In this document: positions 9,011 to 16,950 of the stretch, piece by piece | How the letters are laid out: every line of letters starts with the position of its first letter | Numbering within the stretch: position 1 is the stretch's first letter | From: Roseomonas elaeocarpi | GTDB taxonomy: Bacteria > Pseudomonadota > Alphaproteobacteria > Acetobacterales > Acetobacteraceae | Length of the DNA stretch: 64,000 bases | NCBI RefSeq assembly: GCF_042433915.1 | Contig: NZ_JBHLUN010000017.1 | Span: 1-64,000 of the forward strand | Direction: 5' to 3' | Made by a program: the position numbers and the translations under genes | The notes under the pieces: generated by a model | Seen by the model: only the letters and a program-made list of their open reading frames with translations | Database searches by the model: none | Told to the model about the DNA's origin: nothing

Positions 9011-9843
9011 CCCCCGCGCACCGCCGGCGGCTCGAGGTAGAGCGGCTCCGTCGCCTCGATCGGCGGCAGCTCGCCCCGCAGGCGCCGGGCGGCCACGGCG
9101 GCCACGGCCGCGGCCTCGGGCAGCGCGGGGCCGAGGGTGACCGCGGCGCCGCGCGCGGCCAGCGCCTCGCGCAGCAGCGGCGCCGCGTCGCCCAGCACCA
9201 GCAGCGAGGCGGGCGCCGGGGGAAGGTCATCCAGTGCGAAGACGGCCGGGGCCTCGTTCGGGCGTTCCAGGGCGACGCGGCCCCGCTTGGTGTCCACCGC
9301 GACCCAGCTGGGGAGGGGCGGCTCCCCGGCGGCCGCGAGGGCAGCCAGCAGCGCCTCGCCCACCGTGACGCCGATGCAGGGGACGCCCCAGCCGGCGGCG
9401 AAGCCCTGGGCCAGCGCGATCGCGGCGCGCAGCCCGGTGAAGCCGCCGGGCCCGACGGTGACCGCCACGGCATCGGGGCGGGTGCTCGGCGCGTCGGCAC
9501 CGGGCTCGGGCGGCCGTGCCGCGGCGGCCGGCCCGGCGGGTGACACACCAGGGGACGACGCACCGGGGGACGACGCATCGGAGGTCGGCGCACCGGGGGA
9601 CGACGCATCGGAGGTCGGCGCACCGGGGGGCGGTGCAGCGGGGGACGAGGCCGTCGCGGGCGAGGGTGCGGCGGGCAAGGATGCAGGGGGCAGGGCGCGC
9701 CGGAGCACGTCGCGCGCCAGCGCCGGCAGCACGGCGGCATGGCCGCGCGCGCCGTCCTGCATCGCCTCGGCCAGCACGGTGCCGTCCTGCCACACCGCGG
9801 CGGAACAGCGGGCCAGCGCGCCGTCGAGGGCCAGGATCCTCAT
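9007..9843 (-). CDS. tsaB: tRNA t6A biosynthesis protein TsaB with a repeat insertion
   Basis: TsaB partners TsaD and TsaE in making N6-threonylcarbamoyladenosine on ANN-decoding tRNAs. The start MRILALDGALARCSAA and the core GPGGFTGLR (131-139) are conserved, as are PCIGVTVGEALL and the VDTKRGRV block. Residues about 51-122 are a Pro/Ser/Ala/Asp insertion with repeats of PTSDASSPGA that splits the region before DAVAVTVGPG. At 278 residues it is about 50 longer than usual. The ATG at 9843 is preferred because it starts exactly at the conserved N-terminus. Confidence 0.93.
   Translation of the reverse strand: MRILALDGALARCSAAVWQDGTVLAEAMQDGARGHAAVLPALARDVLRRALPPASLPAAPSPATASSPAAPPPGAPTSDASSPGAPTSDASSPGASSPGVSPAGPAAAARPPEPGADAPSTRPDAVAVTVGPGGFTGLRAAIALAQGFAAGWGVPCIGVTVGEALLAALAAAGEPPLPSWVAVDTKRGRVALERPNEAPAVFALDDLPPAPASLLVLGDAAPLLREALAARGAAVTLGPALPEAAAVAAVAARRLRGELPPIEATEPLYLEPPAVRGG
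9541..9660. repeat. 30-bp tandem repeat inside tsaB
   Basis: Two nearly perfect 30-bp units (9571-9600 and 9601-9630, starting CGACGCATCGGAGGTCGGCG) plus partial units keep the tsaB frame and encode the PTSDASSPGA repeats. The 30-bp period equals ten codons. Confidence 0.9.
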
Positions 9844-10029
9844 GCCGGGGGCGCCGCGGCGAGGGGCGGAATGGCGGGGCCCGGGCGATGGTCGGGGCGG
9901 CAGGTGGGGCGGACGGGGTCGGACACGGCGCCTCCTTAGAGCACGCCCGCGGCGGGATGGCATCACCGGCCCGCAGGAGAAGGCAGAGGAGAAGACGGGG
10001 GAGAAGGCAGGGGCGAAGGAGCACGGAAC

Positions 10030-10095
10030 GCCGTGCCCGATGGCCCAATACTCAGGTCCAATACCCGGGCCCAATACCTGGGCCCGGTGCCCGGA
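10030..10095. repeat. Degenerate 14-bp tandem repeat between tadA and tsaB
   Basis: Four to five units of the type CCAATACCCGGGC / CCAATACCTGGGC lie in the 276-bp gap after tadA (minus strand, stop at 10120). The rest of that gap holds a purine-rich tract (GGAGAAGACGGGGGAGAAGG, about 9977-9996). No gene is seen there. Confidence 0.8.
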
Positions 10096-10119
10096 CGCGC
10101 CGGACCCGGAACGCGCGCC

Positions 10120-10647
10120 TCAGCGCCGCGCGGCGAAGAAGCGGCGCAGCAGCGCGGCGCAGTCGCGCTCCCGCAGGCCGCCGATCACCTCCGGCACGTG
10201 GTGGCAGGAGGATGCGGCGAGAACGCGGGCGCCGTGCTCCACGCCGCCGCCCTTGGGATCGTAGGCGCCGAAGGCGACGCGGCGCACCCGGAACAGCGAG
10301 GCCGCCTGGGCGCACATCGGACAGGGCTCCAGCGTGACCGTCAGGGTGCAGTCCGCCAGCCATTTTTCCCCGCGCCCGGCGGCGGCGGCGCGCAGCGCCA
10401 GGATCTCGGCATGGGCGGAAGGGTCGTGCCGCGCCTCGACCTCGTTGCCGGCGCGGGCGAGCACCCGGCCGCGCCCGTCGGTGACCACGGCGCCCACGGG
10501 GACCTCGCCGCGCGCGGCGGCGGCGGCGGCCTCCTCCAGCGCCAGGGATATGGGCGTGGGAGCGGCGGATGCCGGGGCGACGGATGCCGGCTCAGGCGAG
10601 GGCGGGGCGCCGGGCGGCTCCGGCGGATGGCCGGCGCCGTCGGGCAT
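10120..10647 (-). CDS. tadA: tRNA-specific adenosine deaminase
   Basis: The 175-residue protein converts A34 to inosine in tRNA-Arg(ACG). Zinc-site motifs are HAEILAL (His plus catalytic Glu) and PCPMCAQA (two Cys), followed by RRVAFGAYDPKGG. The first 30 residues are Pro/Ala/Ser-rich low complexity absent from most TadA proteins. Its ATG at 10647 shares one base with the stop of the upstream aminotransferase (TGATG), so the two are translationally coupled. Confidence 0.93.
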   Translation of the reverse strand: MPDGAGHPPEPPGAPPSPEPASVAPASAAPTPISLALEEAAAAAARGEVPVGAVVTDGRGRVLARAGNEVEARHDPSAHAEILALRAAAAGRGEKWLADCTLTVTLEPCPMCAQAASLFRVRRVAFGAYDPKGGGVEHGARVLAASSCHHVPEVIGGLRERDCAALLRRFFAARR

Positions 10648-11960
10648 CAGCCGGCGTCCTGCGCCCCCGGCTCGGCCGCGCGGCGCTCCAGGGCGGCGAG
10701 CAGGATGCAGATCGCGATGCCCTCGGAGGCGGCGCGCACGTCTTCCAGGCTCGGGAAGGTGGGGGCGAGGCGGAGATTGCTGTCTTCCGGGTCCTGCCCG
10801 CCGGGCCAGGTGGCGCCGGCGGGGGTGAGTGCCAGGCCCGCCTCCTTGGCCAGCGTCACCACGCGGCGCGCGGTGCCGGGGGTGGCGTCGAGGCTGATGA
10901 AGTAGCCGCCGGCCGGCGCCGTCCAGTGCGCCACCCCGGTGCCATCCAGGCGCGCGCGCAGCGCCGCGTCCACGGCGTCGAACTTCGGCGCGATCAGCGC
11001 GCGGTGGCGCACCATGTGGGCACGGATGCCGGCCTCGTCGCGCAGGAAGCGGATGTGGCGCAGCTGGTTCAGCTTGTCGGGGCCGATGGTGCGCTTGCCC
11101 GCGCGCGCCAGGTACCAGGCGGTGTTGGCGGGCGAGGCGGCGAAGAAGGAAAGGCCCGCGCCGGCCAGCGTCACCTTGGAGGTGGAGGCGAAGATGAAGG
11201 CGCGGTCGGGATTCCCGGCGGCCGTGCAGGCGTCGAGGATGTTGGCGACCCGCTCCGGCGCGTCGCGGAGGTCGTGGACGGCGTAGGCATTGTCCCAGAA
11301 CAGGCGGAAGTCCGGCGCACCGGTGCGCATCGCGGCCAGGCGGCGCACCACCTCCGGCGCGTAGGTTTCGCCCGACGGGTTGCTGTACTGCGGCACGCAC
11401 CACATGCCCTTGACCGAGGGGTCGGCGACCAGGGCTTCCACCGCCTCCATGTCCGGGCCGCGCCCCGTCAGCGGCACGGGGATGGCGCGGATGCCGTATT
11501 CCTCCAGGATCGCGAAGTGGCGGTCGTAGCCGGGCACGGGGCACAGGAAGGCGGGTGCCTCCTCCTTGCTCCAGGGGCGGGACGAGCCGGGGACGCCCTT
11601 GAGCATGGCCCAGACGACGCAGTCGTGCATGACGCCGAGCGAGGAGTTCTCGCCCACCGCGACCTGTTCGGGTGGCACGCCCAGCAGGGGTGCGAACAGC
11701 GCACGGGTCTCGGCAAAGCCCTGGAGGTTGCCGTAGTTGCGCGCGTCCTCGCCGCTCTCGCTGAACACGTCGCCGTTGCCGGGCAGCGTCAGCATGGCAT
11801 CGGCCAGCGCCACCTGCTCGGGCGCCGGCTTGCCGCGCGTCATGTCGAGCTTGAGGTCGCGGGCGCGGAAGCGGTCGTAATCCGCCCGGACCTCGGCCAG
11901 GCGGGCGGCGAGCGCCGCGCCCCGGAGTTCCGCCACCGGCGTGCTGTTCTCGGTCGCCAT
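10647..11960 (-). CDS. Aspartate aminotransferase, class Ic (AspT-like, PLP)
   Basis: The 437-residue protein matches the Aminotran_MocR/AspT group typified by the Corynebacterium glutamicum AspT: LKLDMTRGKP near the start, DVFSESGEDARNYG, the cofactor pocket WCVPQYSNPSGE and WDNAYAVHDL, and the PLP-lysine block ASTSKVTLAG. It transfers the amino group between aspartate and 2-oxoglutarate. I chose the ATG at 11960, which has AAGAGGAA upstream, over a GTG at 11981. It overlaps tadA by one base. Confidence 0.9.
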   Translation of the reverse strand: MATENSTPVAELRGAALAARLAEVRADYDRFRARDLKLDMTRGKPAPEQVALADAMLTLPGNGDVFSESGEDARNYGNLQGFAETRALFAPLLGVPPEQVAVGENSSLGVMHDCVVWAMLKGVPGSSRPWSKEEAPAFLCPVPGYDRHFAILEEYGIRAIPVPLTGRGPDMEAVEALVADPSVKGMWCVPQYSNPSGETYAPEVVRRLAAMRTGAPDFRLFWDNAYAVHDLRDAPERVANILDACTAAGNPDRAFIFASTSKVTLAGAGLSFFAASPANTAWYLARAGKRTIGPDKLNQLRHIRFLRDEAGIRAHMVRHRALIAPKFDAVDAALRARLDGTGVAHWTAPAGGYFISLDATPGTARRVVTLAKEAGLALTPAGATWPGGQDPEDSNLRLAPTFPSLEDVRAASEGIAICILLAALERRAAEPGAQDAG

Positions 11961-12312
11961 GGGCCGCGTTCCTCTTGCCACCCCGTGTTCCCCCCGCGCG
12001 CCGGGGACGGGGGCTTGTACGCCGGGGCGCCGTGGCGGGGTAGGTGGATCGTCGCGGGGCGCGGGTGAGGATGGGGGTGGCGTCCGGCAGGGTGCGCGGA
12101 TGGCGGGCCGGGTGGCAGGTCCGCGGCCCGCGCGAAGCTTTCCCGCCTGCCACCGTGCCGGGTTTTACCCGCGCCACCGTGACGCTGCTCTTGCGGAGCG
12201 TGCTGCGGACCTGACCAGCGGTTGCGCCCAGGCGAATGGCGGCCTCACCGCCTTCCGCCGGGATCGACCAGATCCGGACCTTCCGACCGGACCGGCATCG
12301 GCGCGGCGATCG
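11961..12312. other. Intergenic region upstream of the aminotransferase
   Basis: These 352 bp separate the aminotransferase start from the UPF0126 stop, both on the minus strand. It must hold the aminotransferase promoter, but I see no convincing -35/-10 pair, no gene and no structured RNA. Apparent reading frames here are GC-rich shadow frames. Confidence 0.6.
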
Positions 12313-12939
12313 TCACACGGGCGCGCCCGGCTTCCGCGATGGCGCGACAGGCAGCTTCCAGCCGCGGTAGAGCGCCATCAGCCGCAGGAACACGCACAGC
12401 GCGATCCCGGCCAGGGCCACGGCGGTCGGCGGCAGCCCGACAGCGTCACCTGCGACCACCACCAGCGCGCCAGCCAGTGCCGCGACGGCGTAGATGTCCG
12501 CGCGCAGCACGGTCGGCACCTGCGCTGTCAGCACGTCGCGCACCATGCCGCCGCCGATGCCGCTGACCATGCCCAGCACCGCCGCCATCGGCCAGTTGAT
12601 CCCGTGGTCCAGCGCCTTCTGCGTCCCGGCCACGGCGAACACCCCGAGCCCGGCTGCGTCGAAGAACTGCACGGGGTGCCGCAACCGGTCGAACAGCCCG
12701 AAGCAGCGGAACACCAGCAGCCCGGCCACGGCGGCCAGGGCCAGGTTGTGCCAGCTCGCGACGGAGGCGGGCGGGATGGCGCCGATCAGCACGTCACGGG
12801 CGATGCCGCCCACCACCGCCGTGACGAAGGCGAGCACCAGCACGCCGAACAGGTCCATGCCCCGCTGCACGCCCAGCGCCGCCCCGCTGAGGGCGAAGAC
12901 GAAGGTTCCGATCAGGTCCAGCACCTGGACCAACAGCAT
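12313..12939 (-). CDS. UPF0126 / TRIC-like membrane protein
   Basis: The 208-residue protein has the duplicated UPF0126 (YicG) domain: two copies of a three-helix unit, each with a glycine-rich turn (VTAVVGGIARDVLIG and VSGIGGGMVRDVLTA). The glycine-rich kinks are the signature of the TRIC-type cation channel fold. A physiological substrate is not established for most bacterial members. The start at 12939 fits the family start (LLVQVLDLIGTFVFALSGA); its ribosome site is weak. Confidence 0.88.
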   Translation of the reverse strand: MLLVQVLDLIGTFVFALSGAALGVQRGMDLFGVLVLAFVTAVVGGIARDVLIGAIPPASVASWHNLALAAVAGLLVFRCFGLFDRLRHPVQFFDAAGLGVFAVAGTQKALDHGINWPMAAVLGMVSGIGGGMVRDVLTAQVPTVLRADIYAVAALAGALVVVAGDAVGLPPTAVALAGIALCVFLRLMALYRGWKLPVAPSRKPGAPV

Positions 12940-12956
12940 CGCCGGTTCCAAACCCG

Positions 12957-13079
12957 TCAGGGCTTCGCCGCCCCGTCCGCCGGCCAGGCGTCCGCCAGCC
13001 AGGCGCCCGCAGCCGCGAGCATTGCCTTGATGCCGTTGCGCAGGGTGGGGTCGATCACGGGTGCGAAGTCCGGGGCAGG
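12957..13079 (-). pseudogene. Possible C-terminal gene fragment of unknown family
   Basis: A short minus-strand frame ending at 12957 encodes PDFAPVIDPTLRNGIKAMLA and then WLADAWPADGAAKP, with the strong third-position GC typical of real genes here. Upstream of about 13079 the frame loses coding character and meets unrelated sequence. It could be the tail of a decayed gene, next to the cupin remnant. I cannot name its family. Confidence 0.35.
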
Positions 13080-13224
13080 TGGGCACGGCAGGCGAGACTC
13101 TGGCCTGTCGAACCGGGAGCACACAACAGGCACATCGCCGTGGTTCTCCGAAAGCTGGCCGCTGGGCCTGAGCGGCCCTGCCACATGCCCCCATAGAGCC
13201 AGCCTGGCGGACTGGCCAGTCTCG

Positions 13225-13438
13225 GGTGCGGATCTCCACCGGCGTGCATGGCAAGGCGAGGGCGGGCCGGTGGAGGAGATCCGCCCGGGCGACGCGGTCC
13301 GGTTCGCACTCGGCGAGAAGCCTTGGCACGGTGCCGCCCTCACCACCGCCATGGGCCACCTCGCCCTCCAGGAAAAGCTCGACGGTTCCAGGGGTGGACT
13401 GGATGGAGCACGTCACCGACGCGCAGTCCGAGCGCTAA
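13225..13438 (+). pseudogene. Cupin-domain protein remnant (5' deleted, frameshifted)
   Basis: The plus strand from about 13225 encodes GGPVEEIRPGDAVRFALGEK, PWHGAALTTAMGHLALQEKL and then, after a frame change near 13385, GVDWMEHVTDAQSER and a stop at 13438. This is the C-terminal half of a common single-cupin protein, whose intact form reads GEKHWHGA-PTTAMTH-AIQE-DG--VDWMEHVTDEQY. The N-terminal half with the metal-binding HTHP motif is missing and the histidine of KHWHGA is now proline. The gene is therefore dead. Confidence 0.75.
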
Positions 13439-13589
13439 GGCCGGCAAGCCGCCCGGTGTCGCCCCGGGCGGCGGCGTCACCGGGCGGCGCGGCCTCGGCG
13501 CCGACGGTGATGCTGCCCGATTTTGCTTGCCTCCCGCCGCTGCCGGCTGAAACTCCGCGCCGGTGATGCCGGAAGAAGAGGAGGAAGCC

Positions 13590-14018
13590 TTGTCCGGTTC
13601 GTACGCGGGCGCTTGCTTCTGCGGCGCGGTCGAGATCCAGGTGACCGGCCAGCCCAACGCCATGGGCTATTGCCACTGCCGGTCGTGCCGGTCCTGGTCC
13701 GGCGGCCCGGTCAACGCCTTCAGCCTTTGGCCGCCGGAGGCCGTCGAGGTGCGCAAGGGGGCCGAGCACATCGCCACCTACCACAAGACGGAGATGAGCC
13801 ACCGCCAGTACTGCCGGCTGTGCGGCGGGCACCTGATGGCGGTGCATCCGCCGCTGAAGATGGTGGACGTCTTCGCAGCGACGATCCCCGACCTCGACTT
13901 CGTGCCGCAGGTGCACGTGAACTACGCCGAAACCGTGCTGCCGATGCGCGACGGGCTGCCGAAGCTGCGGGACTTCCCGGCGGAGTTCGGCGGCTCGGGC
14001 GAGACCGTCGCGGAATAG
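13590..14018 (+). CDS. GFA family (CENP-V/GFA domain) zinc protein
   Basis: The protein has the GFA zinc-binding pattern: CFCGAVEIQVTG, CHCRSCRSW and, later, CRLCGGHL. The family is named after glutathione-dependent formaldehyde-activating enzyme, but most members have no proven activity. I prefer a TTG start at 13590 (about 142 residues, MSGSYAGACFCG) because a strong AGGAGGAAG lies just upstream and the family starts this way. An ATG at 13566 would add an odd MPEEEEEA leader. Confidence 0.85.
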   Translation: MSGSYAGACFCGAVEIQVTGQPNAMGYCHCRSCRSWSGGPVNAFSLWPPEAVEVRKGAEHIATYHKTEMSHRQYCRLCGGHLMAVHPPLKMVDVFAATIPDLDFVPQVHVNYAETVLPMRDGLPKLRDFPAEFGGSGETVAE

Positions 14019-14089
14019 CCGGGGCATCCCGGCACGATGCGAGCCGTGCCAGGGGAAACCGCCCCCCGGCACGCGTCCCGTCCTGGCCG

Positions 14090-15562
14090 TCAGGGCATCA
14101 CGGGCGGGATATAGGGCAGCGTGCGGCCCAGGAACCACAGCATGAACAGCACCAGCGGCGTGTGCACGAGCAGCTGCAGGAAGCTGAAGCCCACGATGTC
14201 GCGCGCCTTGATCGACAGGACGCCCAGCAGCGGCAGCATCCAGAACGGGTTGACGAGGTTCGGCAGCGCCTCGGCCGCGTTGTAGACCTGCACCGCCCAG
14301 CCGAGATGGACGCGCAGCTCGTTGGCGGCCTGCATCACGTAGGGCGCCTCGATGATCCACTTGCCGCCGCCGGACGGGATAAAGAAGCCCAGCACCGCGG
14401 AGTAGATGCCCATCACCACGGGAAAACTCTCAGTGGTGTTGAAGCTGACGAAGAGGTGCGCGATCCGGTCCGCCAGGCTGACATCGCCCCAGCCCCGGGC
14501 GTTGGTCATGATCGTGGCGATCGCGCCGTAGAGCGGGAACTGGATCAGCACGCCGGTGGTGGCCGGCACCGCGCGCGCCACGGCGTTGAGGAAGGAGCGC
14601 GGCCGCCAGTGCAGCACGAGGCCCAGCATCAGGAAGATCAGGTTGTAGGCGTTGAGGCCCGAGATCGCGACCACCACGCCCAGGCGGGTGAATTCCTGCA
14701 GCATCCAGCCGACGGTGAGCGCCACCAGCACCACCGTCAGGAAGGGGCTGTATTCCAGCCACTCGCCCGGGCGTTCGCGCGGCGCGACCTCGCCCACCGG
14801 CACCTGCGGGTCGATGCCCATGTGCTGCGCCGTGACCGCGGCCTCGCCGCGCGGGGCGGAGAGCCAGGCGATCAGCACCGACACCACCAGCAGCACCGCG
14901 GCCATCACCAGCGACTGCCACAGCAGGATCGTCTGGCCGAAGGGCAGCACGCCGGTGATGCGCAGCAGGGCGGGCGGCAGGCTCGCGGCATTGGCCTGCA
15001 GCTGCGCCGCCGATGACGACAGGCCCAGCGCCCAGGTGGCGCCGAGGCCGAGATAGCCGGCCGCCCCCGCCGCGCGGTAGTCCATCCGCAGCTCGGTGCG
15101 CGTCGCCATGGCGCGGGCGAGCAGCCCGCTGAACACCAGCGACAGACCCCAGTTCAGGAACGAGGCCGACATGCTGATCGTGGCGATCAGCGCGATCGCG
15201 CCCGGGCCGGTCCGGGGGATCATCGCCAGCCGGCGGATCAGCCGCGCGGCCGGCGGCGAGGTCGCCACGACGTAGCCGCTGATGGCCACGAAGACCATCT
15301 GCATGCTGAACACGATCAGGCTCCAGAAGCCGTCGCCGAAGGCCTTGGTGATGGCCGCCGGCGTGGCGCCGTTGCCCAGCGCCGCCACGGCCACCACGAC
15401 CACGCCCACGGCGGCGAAGACGAAGGTGTCGGGAAACCAAGTCTCGGCCCAGGCGGTGAAGCGCAGCGCCAGCCGCGCCATCGCACCCTGGCGCAGGGCG
15501 ACGGGCGAGGCCGGAGCGCGCGTTGGCGGGGCCGCGCGGTCGGGCGGCAGGTCTGGGGACAT
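14090..15562 (-). CDS. AtoE-type short-chain fatty acid transporter
   Basis: The 490-residue protein has about 11-12 membrane segments and the AtoE family blocks: WFPDTFVFAAVGVVVV, GFWSLIVFSMQMVFVAISGY, SASFLNWGLSLVFSG and FIPSGGGKWIIEAPYV. AtoE imports short-chain fatty acids such as acetoacetate or butyrate. No ato catabolic genes lie beside it, so the substrate stays open. It is divergent from the C26 peptidase gene across a 563-bp gap that holds a palindromic element. Confidence 0.88.
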   Translation of the reverse strand: MSPDLPPDRAAPPTRAPASPVALRQGAMARLALRFTAWAETWFPDTFVFAAVGVVVVAVAALGNGATPAAITKAFGDGFWSLIVFSMQMVFVAISGYVVATSPPAARLIRRLAMIPRTGPGAIALIATISMSASFLNWGLSLVFSGLLARAMATRTELRMDYRAAGAAGYLGLGATWALGLSSSAAQLQANAASLPPALLRITGVLPFGQTILLWQSLVMAAVLLVVSVLIAWLSAPRGEAAVTAQHMGIDPQVPVGEVAPRERPGEWLEYSPFLTVVLVALTVGWMLQEFTRLGVVVAISGLNAYNLIFLMLGLVLHWRPRSFLNAVARAVPATTGVLIQFPLYGAIATIMTNARGWGDVSLADRIAHLFVSFNTTESFPVVMGIYSAVLGFFIPSGGGKWIIEAPYVMQAANELRVHLGWAVQVYNAAEALPNLVNPFWMLPLLGVLSIKARDIVGFSFLQLLVHTPLVLFMLWFLGRTLPYIPPVMP

Positions 15563-16125
15563 GGCGCGGAACTCCTTGGATCGGGTCGTGGCCGTTCGGG
15601 CCTTCTGTTTCCTTCAGTAACGCGCGGTGGTGGTGGGCGCCTAGCGTGGGGTGGGGTGTTCCTGAGGCGGTGCCTCGCCAGGGGAGAGAAGGAATTCTCT
15701 CCCCCGGACCCCCACTCATCTTTTTCCGGGAACGCTGCCGCGCGGCGGGTGGAGGCCGGTCGCGGTACGATGGCCGTCGGTGCTGCTGAAACGAACAGGA
15801 TGATTTTTCCAGCATGGGCTGGAACGTCCCTCGCTCCGGCTCCGTGAGCCGGAGCGCACGACCCCGGCCACGCTTCCGCGGCAGCGCTCCCAGAAAAAGA
15901 TGAGGGGGCGGGGTCCGGGGAGGGGGAGAACACTTTCTCCCCCTCCTCCGGGGTGCACCCCTCCGGGCCGGCATCGGCGCCCTCCCTGATCCGCCTCCCC
16001 AGCCGGCGCGATCTCCGCTAGAGCAGCGGCAACGTCCCCGCGACACGCTGCTTTCCGGCGCGAGGCTCCTGCGCCCCAGGCTTTCTGCCGGGACCAGGGC
16101 CGCTGCCCTCCAGGAACCCACCCGC
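15563..16125. other. Divergent intergenic region with palindromic element
   Basis: The 563-bp gap between atoE (minus) and the C26 peptidase (plus) contains the 270-bp inverted-repeat element at 15681-15950 and no gene. The remainder, 15951-16125, is upstream of the peptidase; I see no clear promoter boxes in it. Confidence 0.7.
15681..15950. mobile_element. MITE-like palindromic element built from two inverted hairpin repeats
   Basis: Left arm 15681-15742 and right arm 15877-15950 are inverted copies about 65 bp long, with shared blocks TTCTC-CCCCGGACCCC, CTCATCTTTTTC-GGGA and CGCTGCCGCG. Each arm has its own hairpin (the right arm has a 12-bp stem at 15919-15946 with loop CACT). The spacer has two more stems: TTCCAGC/GCTGGAA at 15807-15824 and CGCTCCGGCT/AGCCGGAGCG at 15832-15856. 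No coding capacity is seen. A third copy of the arm is at 1-48. Confidence 0.7.
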
Positions 16126-16950
16126 ATGACAGCCCTCGACGCCCCCGTGAGACCCGCCATCGGCCTGACCCTGGATGCCGAGGACGCAGGCGGCTGGAGC
16201 AAGCTGCCCTGGTACGCGATCCGCCAGAACTACTGCGAGGCGGTGGCGGCGGCGGGTGGCCTGCCCGTGGTGCTGCCGCATCACGCCGCCCTGGCCGAGG
16301 ATTACCTGGACCGGCTGGACGGGCTGGTGGTGACGGGCGGCGCCTTCGACGTGGACCCGGCACTGTATGGTGGGGGCGAGCGGCACGCGACGGTGGTGCT
16401 GAAGTCCGGCCGCACGGCCTTCGAGCTGGCGGTGCTGCGCGGGGCGCTGGCGCGCGACATGCCGGTGCTGGGCATCTGCGGGGGCGAGCAGCTGCTGGCG
16501 GTGGCGCTGGGCGGCACGCTGATCCAGCACATCCCCGACAGTGTTCCGCAGGCGCTGGCGCATGAGCAGCCGAACCCGCGGACCGAGCCCGGTCACGAGG
16601 TGGCGGTGGTGCCGGGCACGCTGCTGTCGCGCATCACCGGCGGCGCCGCGCGCCTGTCGGTGAACAGCGCGCACCACCAGGCGGTGGCGACGCCCGGCAT
16701 CGGCGCGGTGGTCAGCGGCACGGCGCCCGACGGCGTGGTGGAGGCGATCGAGCACGCGGGGTTCCGTTTCTGCCTCGGCGTGCAGTGGCACCCCGAATAC
16801 GGCGTCGACCCGCGTGACGGCGACATTTTCCGCGCTTTCGTGCGGGCCTGCGCCGAATGGCGCGAGGCGGCCGGGCAGCCGGCGGGATCGGGCCAGGGCA
16901 GCGTGGGCCAGGGCAGCGCGGAACGGGGCGGCGTGGAGCGGGTGGCATGA
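16126..16950 (+). CDS. Peptidase C26 / gamma-glutamyl-GABA hydrolase-like
   Basis: The 274-residue class I glutamine-amidotransferase-fold protein has the oxyanion strand VVTGGAFDVDP, the nucleophile elbow GICGGEQLLAVALGG with catalytic Cys, and the VQWHPE His-Glu pair. This matches the PuuD-type gamma-glutamyl hydrolases. No putrescine genes are nearby, so the natural substrate is uncertain. The C-terminus ends in a Gly/Ser/Gln-rich tail (GSGQGSVGQGSAERGG). Its stop overlaps the next start as ATGA. Confidence 0.87.
   Translation: MTALDAPVRPAIGLTLDAEDAGGWSKLPWYAIRQNYCEAVAAAGGLPVVLPHHAALAEDYLDRLDGLVVTGGAFDVDPALYGGGERHATVVLKSGRTAFELAVLRGALARDMPVLGICGGEQLLAVALGGTLIQHIPDSVPQALAHEQPNPRTEPGHEVAVVPGTLLSRITGGAARLSVNSAHHQAVATPGIGAVVSGTAPDGVVEAIEHAGFRFCLGVQWHPEYGVDPRDGDIFRAFVRACAEWREAAGQPAGSGQGSVGQGSAERGGVERVA

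Noticed and set aside
9541..9660. Regular repeats considered as a CRISPR array
   Set aside because: The units are contiguous, keep the tsaB reading frame and have no unique spacers; the same is true of the other tandem repeats in the window.
11961..12312. tRNA or small RNA in the gap upstream of the aminotransferase
   Set aside because: No cloverleaf, GTTC-A T-loop or CCA-type end could be found on either strand.
14019..14089. Bidirectional terminator between the GFA and AtoE genes
   Set aside because: A GGCACG/CGTGCC stem exists, but the stem is short, the loop is eight bases and there is no T-tract on either strand.
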